NCBI GenBank assembly: GCA_003260075.1
Contig: QLIY01000310.1
Span: forward strand, 89,077-153,076
Source: Phallusia mammillata
Lineage: Eukaryota > Chordata > Ascidiacea > Phlebobranchia > Ascidiidae
Direction: 5' to 3'
DNA length: 64,000 bases
Shown piece by piece: positions 25,401-35,538 of the stretch. Position 1 is the stretch's first letter. Every line of letters starts with the position of its first letter. Below the pieces are notes generated by a model. The model did not search any database. It was not told where the DNA came from and worked only from the letters and a program-made list of their open reading frames with translations. Both the position numbers and the translations under genes were made by a program.

Positions 25401-28400
25401 TAAGAACCTAACTATTAAGTTAACTAATGGTAAGTATCCTAATGGTAACATAACTAATGGTAACATTTTTTTGTAGAAGTTTTCTTGCAACTTTAAGTAC
25501 TTTCTTCCTTTAAGTGTCTTCGTACATTATCATTTCAGACCACTAGGTGTTCCCCCTGCCAAACTTCTTTCTTTCTCGACCAACTTTCCGCTCAGCAACC
25601 CTCACATCATGTGTCACAGCATAACATCGAGCAAACAAACTATCAACACCGACCTAGGCTGTACCCTTCATATACCAAGTTCTTCTGTTCATTCAAGTTT
25701 TCTCTTATATGTTGAGGTACAGACCACTTTGTTTGTTAATCATAAAATACTATGGCATTTGTGTTTCACTGTAATGCTACTATAACCTCATCTCATGAGT
25801 AAGCTGCAGACAGTGTGCTTTGTTTTAACCTATAAGGTCTTGTCAATGCTGATATGGCGAGGAATGTTTTTTTCGTCTTGTTATGATCAACAACGTGGAG
25901 TGCCTTAATCTGGCCAATGTCTTGTCCCCAGCTGATCTATAAGACCTTATAGGTTAAAAATGTGGGCACTGTCTGCGGCTTACTTGTCATGTCATGGCTT
26001 CATGCATATATATTACTTTTGTCATATTCTTTAAAGTGGGCCTAGAGTGTCGCTTATCTTTCGAGATGAACTCTGTAAAAATATGTTTACTGCGCACTTT
26101 TGAGTTGGGTTGAGTTTATTTTGCCTGTGAAAAAAACATAGTGACAGATTTGCACTGAAAAAATTACCAGGCCAGAAATAGCTGTGCAATGTGAAATGCT
26201 TAACGTGCAAAACAGTGGAGGGCACAATTGGTGGTTTATGACATTACGTCCTGCAGTTACACTGTATTATGAGGTGTTGGTGGGACCAGTTGAATGGGCC
26301 CTGGAATCTAACCATATGTGATGGAAAAGGAACTTGTCATAGACAGCAATTATTCTATTGGTTTTATTTTACCTGCTGATGAGAAAAAAACGTTGTGATG
26401 TTTTCCACCTAAATGCTGGCTTGTATCTTTTTGCTCGGAATACATAAATTTCTATCATATTGTTAGGGCAACAACTACAGCCAGGATATCCTTCCCCTGC
26501 CCTCGGGTCACTACCTCTGCAGCAACTTGATAAACTTCTACACCCACACACTCCCATCGCGTGTCCATGGCAACCACATTGCAGGGGAAAATCCCGAGAG
26601 GGAAATACCCCACTTTCAGAAACCCATCACTGTGAAATTCGTCCTTCGACCCTCTGCGCTGGCCAAGTTAGATGAAAACGAACATGAATTTAAGGTTTTC
26701 GCAAGCTTCGATGAAAGCGTAAGTTTTTATATTTTATCACACATTTATTTTATCACACATTTATGTCCTCTTCCCTGAAGGACACAGATGCTGTTTTTGT
26801 CTGTATTTTTTTCTTTCTTCTGTCTAATGCTGGTTTGTTATATGCATTTAGTCAAAAAAAAGTACTTTAAACGTATTCAAACTTACACACATGTTAGATA
26901 GTTATCAAAATTTGATCCTCCTGAAGTTTGACCCTGAATGACCAAGAGGTTCGCCCACAGGTCTCCAAAACGTGAAACTTTTAAAACTGTTCTGCATACA
27001 ATAGTACATGATGCAGGAGTTTCATATATTGTTGGTCGGTGCATTGTAAAGTATTTTGTTTTTTTGTTTCACCCCTTTGACCCCGAAGAAAATTTCATTT
27101 TTTGAATAAAAAACTTCTTATTTCAGGTCACAGCTTGGGAAGAACTTGAATGTAAAATAGAGAAAATATTACATTCTGATGAAAATGGTGACGGTACAAA
27201 TGGGCAAACCATCAATTTGCTCACAGTGGAAACTGATGAACTGGGGACACTTGTGGCAATGTTATGTCCTAAGCAAGATTCCAAGCAATTAACTTCCAGT
27301 AATGAAAAGGTAACAGTTAAATTCTGTTCATGTGTTCAATGTTTTGTTGATGTTGTTTAGATTATATATTGAAAAAAAATTCTTGGTTTTTAACTTTCAT
27401 GACAAAAAAATTGGTTGCTTACTCTGAGGATTTATTATAATTAAGAAAAAATCATATCCAATATCTTATTAATACCTGTTGAAATGTTATAAAGCCCTAA
27501 ATAGTTTTGCTAAAACAAAATGTAGACAATTTTGTTAATCATGCATTCTCGGATGTCGTTTTTTTGCAATTACCACAAGTATTTTTTTTGAAATACAATA
27601 TGCTATTAACTGATATATATGTATTTTTAGAGTTATCTCTGAGGCTTCTTAAGCATTTATACCAAATGTTTTGCATTTATGACTGATTTCCTTCAGATTA
27701 CATCATCAGTGGACCCCACAATTTCAGCATCTGTGAGTTTAAACCCTTCAGAAAAAGCAGCAATCGACCTGGAAGCTTTAAAGGTCACTCCAAATATGAT
27801 TGAACAAATGAACAGAAAGGGTAGGTAAAAAAATATTTGCAATAAATTTAACAGGGTATCTTTAATACGCTCGGTGTTGTCGAATTCACACTGTAGATAG
27901 TTTTATTAATCACTTATTTGTTTTATTGCATACTTCATTCCAATTTAAGGCATACTTCATCCATATTCACTATTTGTACATTCAATATTCACCTAATTGC
28001 ACAAATTTGGTAAAATAAGGTTGATATAACCCAGAATCTTCTATGTGTTGTAATTACTGTATAAATGTATTGTTTTGTGATTGTAGATTTTTCGTATGTG
28101 GTTGGTTCTAGTCGAGAAGTTCGGTTAAGTGTAAAGAATGATTGGTCGTCAGCTGACCGTCTCATGCTTTCCATCCATCTTCCGTGCACTACAGTGTTGC
28201 GCACAAACCCTGCTGATGTAACACATCGAATTATGATGGTAAATCTCACAACCACAGTACTATGCTCTATGCTGTTTTATGGTAACTGTGATAAACATTT
28301 AGTACAGTGGGTAAAAAGATTGTTTCTTTCGCCGAAAAATAAACCCAGTCGTGGGTTTAAATCCCAATGCAGGCTAGATTTTTCTAACTTTTGTCTTGCC

Positions 28401-31400
28401 ACATGAAATGCTTCGTAATCAGTAAACTCCTTTAATGGTCTTGCAAACTATGATTGATGTATGAGTGTGCAATGGTCACTGGTCTACATGAACGCTTCAG
28501 GGGTGATCTGAGTTAAGAATGTATGTCTATCTTAACTAAATATGAAGACAAATAAATGCATGTATGTATCACATCAATTATGAAAAAATATTATTCAACA
28601 ACCTTAACTGAAAAACTGTCTTATAGGCAAAGGTTAAAAAAAAGTCCATGTTATTATTGGAGAATTTTATGATACCTTTTCTAAGTATATGCAAACATAC
28701 TTGCCCACAGGTCCAAAATTAAAGAAGTTTAGGGACAAATGTATTGTTATGTTATCAGTGTAAAATAAATATTGTATGGATAACTTTTGGTTGATTTTGT
28801 TATTTGGTATTCCTTTATTGTAAATTTCTAAACATTTTTTAGGATAATCAGAAAAGGGGAAATTTACGAAAATTTGAAAATTTATTGTGAATGTAAATTT
28901 TTTTAGAAAAGTGAGAAATGGAATAACGAGATTCCATTTTGTTCCGACGCTGTTACTTGGAAAGATGTTACAGAAACTGAATGTCAGCAACTCAATATCA
29001 CACAGAAGGGCAAAAAACTACTTCAAAATGCAAGGTAACTAGCATTACAATTTATTACAGGCCTTCGGTAACAGTTTACTGAATCAATGTAGTCTTTGAA
29101 GCATTTCCAGGTTCAAGTTCAAATGTCAAAGTGCAATCCAATCTAAGTCCATGACTTTATTGTTACTTTTTGATGATTGATTTTGGTTTTGCAACTAAAA
29201 ACATTAGTTCAACAACCATTTAAAAACATATTCACTTTAATCTCGCAATAGTTTTGTAATGCTATCAATCTTTATTACGAAAGGAAATTCTGTGTTAGTT
29301 AAGGTTTTAGAAGGAAAATTACTCTTACACTTGTTCCTAACCTTAAAAATTAGATTAAACCCTTGAACCTTACTTTCTATGACCATTGTCTGTCTAAAAG
29401 CTTTCTCATTCCAGTGTTTTTATGCCACTTATTGGCATGTAGCGAACCTGTCTCATTGGAATTCTTATGTTAGTAGCTCTACCACATGGTCAAGGATAAC
29501 CATATTTCACTTTAATTCAAGTTTGTTTGTTTTCAGCGATCCAGTGCATCATGTGTCATTCCGAATCACCACCGACGTTCCCGTTCGAATTTCATTCATT
29601 GTTGTCGCGGTACGATCTTATACATCCACACTATCCAACCACTTGGTGGCACTGCCCAAGCAGATTGCCAAGTTAAGAAATACGACAAGTGTCAGGTTAG
29701 TTTAATTAACCTAATCAAATTACACTGTCCCAGAAGACTTTTAGTTCAAACGTTTTTAACTATTGCTCAAGTTTTACCTGTTTTTTTGCACTGATAACAA
29801 CATTTGTTGAAACGCTTGCAATAATGAAATTCATAAGTCTGACTATTTTGGATAATCACATACTAATTAGTAAAGACTTCTTTTTGTTGCACACTGAAGT
29901 ATTTCATGTGTAACAAGTTTTAAACTTTTTTTATTGAAATATTGGATTTTTCTGGCATTTTTTGTAACAAGATACTTTTTCTAAACATTTTGTTTTACAC
30001 ACACAAGCAAAATATAACTCTATAATGACCTTTTGTTTCAGTTTTTTGGTGAATCAGAAATCAAATCGAGCATGTGAAGTAACATGTGACGTTGTTCCCG
30101 TTGCCGATGCCAACCAGGTTTGCAGTAAATACAGAAGGAACGGGAGTTATAAGGGTCCACCACCCAGCTTAGCACAAGTACAAACAAGTTTTGTGTTTTA
30201 TAAAAACAAATGTATGGCTAATAGTGATGGGACGAGTACCCGGTACTCGGTATTGATGGTATCGAACAATTTCAGTGGCATTGATACTCGTACTCGGTAT
30301 CGAAATATTTTATCTCAGTTTTCGATACCAACATGCGAATACCAATGGCCGATTTACACTATAAGAATTTGTTTCACACAGCACAAAATTGAGAAAAAAA
30401 TCTGCCAGTTTATGTATATCTTTTTCGCTATCTCGTGGAGATTACATTTTTCTGCATGTGTGTGTGCATGCCTGTACCCCGACTATGGCAGATAAATTAG
30501 CCAGTGATATACAACTAAGTACAACACTATACTTAAGTACTCGGTACTTGCTTCAAAACCTGGTATCGTCCCATCACTAATGGCTAACCACTAAATGTTC
30601 AGTGTCAGGTTTTGTTTTTTAATCTAAGTTTAGTGTAACTTTTTTCACAATAATTCTAGCTTCAGAATTAAAGTTTGAAGAACTTTCAGGCTGATAGAAG
30701 ATTTATTAGATCTTTAAAATTGCATGTTACCAAACTTCTTTATTTGCAGGAAATCCAAGAGCGTGATTGCATTGTCATAACTGCAGTGGGAGGTTTAAGA
30801 CTAAACCAAAAGAAAGATGTTTGTCGAAGAATTATGTTTCATTCAGCACTTTTACCTTTTAATGACCGTTTTTATATCAAAGGTATTAGCTGTTACTTTT
30901 TGCTTACAAGGGTTTATAAATGTTTTCGCTGTCATATTCGTAAGTAATTTTTGACCGATGCATTGAGAAACTTGGCTTAAAAAAGTGTAGTAGGAAAAAA
31001 GTCTTTTAGCCTATACCTTGCCACATAATGCCTTCAAGGAGCCTGGTATACTGTGATTTATATAAAAAGTGGTGTTTTAGGGCTGGTTTGGAAAGTGGAT
31101 TTTCAGCAAAATGGGACTTAAAAGTGACTCACTGTATAAAATGTTACTTATTATTTTAAAAAAATGTTAAAATTATTGTCAGAGTAAGCTACAATTAATC
31201 TTTTGTTCATGATATTTACAACATCCTCAACTTTCAATTTCTGTCTTAGGTACCTCATGTCACAATAACACAGCATCAAAATATACTGGCAACATTGAGT
31301 TTTCCATCGACGCACGGCATCGAAACCCGTCTACTGCTCGAGTCCGTTCTCCTCTTAACAGCGAAAGCAGTGTCCTTGTGATGGAAAACGCTTTGGCCAC

Positions 31401-34400
31401 TGAACCCAGCACATCAGCATCTCATAATGGAGTTACAAGTGATAAAAAGTAAGTTGTACATTTGTTCTATCCTGCCTAAGTAAGTTACTGGTAGCCAATG
31501 GTCCCTGTTTTATAAATTATTGGCACGCACACCAGCTTCCCGAGTACACTTAGGACCACTGAGAGCAACATTAGACGTGCACGATGTGGCCACACACCAG
31601 TTTATGAGCAGCATACATTTTTATGTCTCTGGACATACACACGAGCTCTCTACGTACCATGAGGACAACTGTGAGAAACATTATATAAGCACGCTGTGAT
31701 CACACACCAGTTTATGTGTAGTGTTGAATGTGTCTGGACATGCACACAAGCGCACTGAGTACACTGAAAACCACTGTGAGCAACAATGAACGTGCATGTC
31801 ATGGCCACATACTAGTATATACACAGCATAGATTTTCATTTGTCTGGGCATACATACACGATCACAGAGTGCACTTAGCAACATAAGATTTGCACCAGTG
31901 GCCACACCAGTTTTATACCAGTTTATAGATAGTTAAGTTACCTGAGAATGTGTGAGCAGTGTGTAATCGTACCAAGAAGACAAGTTGATGGTATGTTTTG
32001 CAGAGAATGGGTATAGTGTAATGTGAGACAGATGGACTAAAACAGTCACATATGTACAAAATTTTTACATGTTAGCAGTTTGCAATAACAGTCCAACCAA
32101 CACTAACAGGTACATGAAACACAAAAAATGCACTGTTTTCATGTCTTTAATAAGTTACATAAGTTCAGTATAAAACTCCTGCCACTGGATAATGATTTTA
32201 ATTGATATGTACTTTACCTTTTAGGATCCTGTCTGTAATGCCTGTAGAGTTACCTCGCAAAGCAAAGTCGAAAAAAGTTCCGATCAAGGTCATGACCTCT
32301 GAAGAAAAAGCATCCCGTGCTGCAGAGAAATCCTTCCTCAACGAGTCTGTGATGCTCCGGATCTGCAAATCACTGGATGAGCCGGAGGTCAAGGAGCTCG
32401 CATTTCAACTGGGAATCGATGATGAAATGTAGGACCGTAAACTTTTTGTCGTTTTTATGGTTAAAAAGTCAGAAGGCAAAATGTTCAACTCTTCAAAGAT
32501 TTATTTGTGACTCTGACTTGTAAATATGGAGTCAGACTCCTTGAAGTTGTTATTTTAAGAGGGTGGAAAATATTGACAAAATTTCTCCCAAGCACTCTAA
32601 AACATTCATCAATAAAGTTTTATTTCGCTGTTTACAAATGGTGCAAGCCTTGGCAGCTATTTATAGCCTTGTTGCCAGAAAAAGTTAAATTATTTGTGGT
32701 CTTTGTAAGGATATATTTGAGTCGAAGTCGACCAAAAAAATCTGAACCTGTTTGAAAACCAACTCCTTGTAAAAACTTTGCAATCCTGTTTTAAAAATAT
32801 GTTACCACTCATATTGCTGTTGGTAGAATACAAATTTGTTTGTTTGCCCATCTGAGCTGTAAGAATGGAAATTCCTGGTTGGTTGTTCTCATCTATGTTG
32901 CCACCTACGTTAGTTACAAACTTCAGCTTGTGTTCTAAACACATAGTAGGTTACATAAAAACCTGAACTTTAACGGTAAAAAAAGCATTCCAAGTAATTT
33001 TCCCTGCTCGATGAATTATAAATATGCAGCCCTAATAAAACATTAGAAAACCTTATTCAAATAGAATCAGCAAGTCAACATTTTTTCAGAGTGACGGAAG
33101 CTTTCACTCAAAACAGTGACAACTTGGAAAAAGCCGGAATGCATTTATTGAAGCAATGGAGACTGGAGAATGCTGTCAAACAAGATGTAGTTGCTGCTAT
33201 ATGCCTTGCATTGAGGTGTATAGGACGAGATAACGTTTCCCAAGATGTTTCGAGACGCTGTAACCCATTTTTGGAAAGTAAGTTTATTACAACTTGTACC
33301 ATTAGGCTAGCAAACCCAAAGATTTAATTTCTAATTAATAGGGATGTGCCAAAACTGCAAATGTTCTCGGCCGAGCACGCTCGGTGCATTATGACGTCAC
33401 AAAAAATCCCCTTTCTACGTTTTTGCTCTGCAAGGTCTCTTACGGCACCGGCGGTGTTTTATTGAGCTGTACATGCCCATAACGAACGTGTTTTCCACTA
33501 TCTAATACATTAGAAAAATCATTCGTTTTTTTTCTTGGATACCCTTTAGAACAGTAGTTACGTATGTTAGCAGGGCATGAATATGCAAATTTAACGCTCG
33601 GGTCAGTTTGTGCAACCTCTCGGCCGAGCACCGAGCTTCAAAAACAGTGATGCTCGGTTCCGAGTACTCGGGTTCTGGCTCGGCTCGGCCCATCCCTACT
33701 AATTAAGAAGTGTCAAGTTTAAGAATAGAGTGACTTTGATAAAGAAAAGGGTCAAAAATGTGAATTTTTTTTTACCTGTTTCATAAGCCTTTGTACATCT
33801 TAGTTATTACACACCAACAAACGTTTTTTGCTGTTTACTTTGCAAACTGAAAGCACAGAGAGATTTTTATTTAAGTAAAATATTTGTAACTTTATTGTGA
33901 TGAGTAAGAATGCTTTAAAAGAATTATTATGAGATTCGATTTAAATCATCATGCACACGTGCATTTCTTTAATGATCCCTTAAACATGGGTTAAAAATTT
34001 GCGAAACTAGTACAGGCAAATACTTGTGCACCTTTCATACAAAACAGCATAAGCATCAATAGCTAAAGCGCTTTGTCAAAGCCTTAAATATTGCAATGCA
34101 GTAAACCTCGGTTAATCCAGACCCATTTGAACCCAAAAAATCGTTAAGATTATATGGTGATTCAGATAAACTGATGCCAATTAGTTTATGTCTTACCACA
34201 TTACAACTGATCTGTACCTCAAGTTTTGTCCGAATAACGCAATGATCCAGATTAACCGAATCAGGTTTAACTGAGGTACCGTATTTTACGGACCATAAGG
34301 CGCAACTTAAATCATTTTTTTTCCTCATAAATTGATCGTGCGCCTTATAAGCCGGTGCGCCTAATGTATGGACCAAGTAGTGCTTTATTGCTTTGTTTAA

Positions 34401-34655
34401 TGAGCTTTATACGGTAACCCATACTCCTTAAAATACGTTGCGTTCTATAGCCCGGTGCGCCTTATGTATGAACAAAAAACTAATCAAAGCAATTTATTGA
34501 CAGTGCGCCTTATAATCGGGTGCGCTTTATGGTCCGTAAAATACGGTACTTTAAAACTGTTTATTACAGATTCTAGTCACATCGCAGCACTCCCAGTATT
34601 CACACGAAATGTTGATGTGGCCAACTCAGTTCAAGCTGATGGTGAAGAAAGGTAA
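19429..34655 (+). CDS. Ankyrin-like protein: ANK repeats, ZU5-ZU5-UPA, death domain
   Basis: Twenty-three exons join in phase to 1201 aa: 19429-19495, 20293-20475, 20775-20937, 21306-21486, 21851-21975, 22605-22785, 23384-23593, 24139-24253, 24672-24878, 25246-25357, 25539-25716, 26467-26718, 27127-27309, 27697-27820, 28087-28238, 28907-29034, 29537-29695, 30042-30117, 30750-30882, 31250-31448, 32225-32428, 33090-33277, 34570-34655. Residues 1-6 (MGGTQT) fit an N-myristoylation signal. About 23-408 are nine or ten ankyrin repeats (TPLHVA, SSLHVAATYG, TPLHYLAQLGN, TPLHNAVECGN). About 409-515 are Pro/Ser-rich. About 540-1040 resemble the ankyrin ZU5-ZU5-UPA module (AVTWKDVTE next to VSFRITTDVPVRISFIVVAV; RRIMFHSALLPFNDRFYIK). 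About 1045-1165 are a death domain (LAFQLGIDD, HLLKQWRLEN, LALRCIGRDNVSQDV). Classical ankyrins carry 24 repeats, so this is a short relative. ANK and death domains are clear; ZU5/UPA assignment is by remembered similarity only. An alternative donor at 34651 could bypass the stop. Confidence 0.8.
22015..22270 (+). mobile_element. tRNA-derived SINE with 12-bp target duplication
   Basis: A tRNA-like core at 22105-22177 has A box (TAGCTCAGTTGGTAGAGCA) and B box (GGTTCGAATCTC) and a matching acceptor stem (GCCTGTG/CGCAGGC). The T stem is imperfect and the loop would read GGA without a serine-type long arm, so it is not a functional tRNA gene. The surrounding unit is bounded by ATAAAACCAGAA at 22003-22014 and 22271-22282. 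Related 3' pieces occur near 28340-28420 and 31005-31050. It sits 40 bp after an ankyrin-gene donor. Confidence 0.75.
22858..22935 (+). repeat. tRNA-like repeat fragment
   Basis: A short segment in an ankyrin-gene intron begins AGGCTGAGTGGTCAATGCA and has a weak B box (GAGTTATAATCCT), reminiscent of a tRNA-Ser/Leu-derived SINE head. No boundaries are visible. Confidence 0.35.
25799..25983. mobile_element. MITE, 185 bp, long inverted repeats
   Basis: The left end (GTAAGCTGCAGACAGTG, then TTTTAACCTATAAGGTCTT) is mirrored by the right end with a few mismatches. It lies inside an ankyrin-gene intron. The exact ends and target duplication are unclear. Confidence 0.7.
26800..27110. repeat. Interspersed repeat family, copy 1
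   Basis: A roughly 300-bp block in the intron before 27127 shares ordered motifs with 36755-37075 and part of 38220-38400: TTCTTTCTTC, a stretch on Gly-like GGTTCGCCCACAG, AAAACGTGAAA, GAGTTTCATA, TTGGTCGGTGCATTG and CACCCCTTTGACCCC. No terminal repeats were found. The family type is unknown. Confidence 0.65.
30222..30579. mobile_element. hAT-type MITE, 358 bp
   Basis: Ends are TAGTGATGGGACGAGTACC and its imperfect complement, flanked by perfect 8-bp duplications ATGGCTAA at 30214-30221 and 30580-30587. It lies in an ankyrin-gene intron. The interior contains repeated GGTATCG/CGATACC palindromic motifs. The open frames reading through it (30025-30580) are not genes. Confidence 0.9.
31591..31930. 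repeat. Degenerate minisatellite, about 100-110 bp unit
   Basis: Units start CACACACCAGTTTATG near 31591 and 31701, and in degenerate form near 31805 and 31902. Each holds GTCTGGACATACACAC-like and CACTGTGAGCAAC-like motifs. The array lies in the ankyrin-gene intron between 31449 and 32224 and may extend left to about 31525. Confidence 0.75.
33339..33698. mobile_element. hAT-type MITE, 360 bp
   Basis: Starts TAGGGATGTGCC and ends GGCCCATCCCTA, with 8-bp duplications CTAATTAA at 33331-33338 and 33699-33706. The interior is GC-rich with CTCGGCCGAGCAC palindromes and a TGACGTCA at 33392-33399. It lies in the last ankyrin-gene intron. Confidence 0.9.
34099..34273. mobile_element. Pogo/Tigger-like inverted-repeat element
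   Basis: Left end CAGTAAACCTCGGTTAATCC is mirrored at 34249-34273 (ATTAACCGAATCAGGTTTAACTG) with small indels. Similar ends occur in pogo-like elements of many animals. A clean target duplication is not visible. Confidence 0.6.
34279..34546. mobile_element. TA-target MITE, 268 bp
   Basis: Ends CCGTATTTTACGGACCATAA and its complement, with TA on each side (34277-34278, 34547-34548). Internal GTGCGCCTTATAAGCCGG motifs are repeated. It abuts the previous element, just upstream of the last ankyrin-gene exon. A diverged relative may begin near 1310. Confidence 0.8.
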
Positions 34656-35531
34656 CAGAGTTCAAGGTCAGATCCCAGTGACCTTCAAAGATGGTCTAAA
34701 AGTGTTGTGCCAAAAATTTCATCGAGCAGCATGTTTAAATGGGATTTTGGAAAATTTTTTTTAAAAACAATGAATAGTTGTGGTATTGTGGTACTTTATG
34801 TATATCAACAGCAACCTTTAAAAAGTTTGTAGTTATATATAACCAGTGGTGGGATTCAGCCGGTTCTAGTTCTATGGAACGTCTCACAAAATTTTATGAG
34901 ATCTGCAAACTGGCGAGCATTACTCGTTACCGTCAATGGACATTTGTAACAAAACCGGCTGAAAAATATGACTTTTGTGATTGAACCGGCTGACAAAAAA
35001 TTGAATCCCACCGCTGTATATAATATACATATATCCTTGTTCAATGAAAGGTGTTTTACCTTTTGGCAAATGAAGGTATCCTCTATGTGTGTTATACTTC
35101 AGTATGGTGTTCTACATCTACTTTATTTGTTCTTTCTCTCCAATGCAAATCAACTTTTACAAATGTNTTTTATGACTGAAGGGTTGTGGTCTTGCCATGT
35201 AGTGTTTGCACAGTCTTGTAGTGTATGTCATGGTATAAAAGGTTTTGGACAAACATTTTGGTTTCGGACAAAATTATTTTGGTTTTGGACTGAACTATTT
35301 AGCTGAAACCAAATTTGAAATCAATGTTCAAAAGTTTCACAAGCAATTAATTTGCTGTTTCTAAACAATTTTTTTCCTGTTGGCTCAATATTTTCTTTGT
35401 GGGTTCTAAAAAAAATTGCAGGCTAACTTAAATCCGGTTGTTAGACTTGGACTTTTAAGTATATATGTGTTTGCAACCTCTATGTTTGAAAAACTTTTTT
35501 TGTCAAACAATCATTTGTGTGTGTTTTTCAG
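34656..35531. other. Spacer between ankyrin-like gene and TTC3
   Basis: Holds the hAT MITE, a single N at 35167 and AT-rich sequence. It could be intergenic, or an intron if the donor at 34651 is spliced to the acceptor at 35531. No other exon is seen. Confidence 0.5.
34844..35016. mobile_element. hAT-type MITE, 173 bp
   Basis: Starts CAGTGGTGGGATTCAGCCGG and ends ATCCCACCGCTG; flanked by TATATAAC (34836-34843) and TATATAAT (35017-35024), 7 of 8 identical. Same family as the element at 3599. It lies between the ankyrin gene and TTC3. Confidence 0.85.
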
Positions 35532-35538
35532 TGATTCT

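Noticed and set aside
30025..30580. 156-codon frame extending the ankyrin-gene exon at 30042
   Set aside because: The exon has a proper donor at 30117; the extension reads into a MITE.
35416..35531. Extension of the TTC3 first exon upstream as coding
   Set aside because: A pyrimidine-rich acceptor lies at 35531 and the upstream peptide shows no TTC3 similarity.
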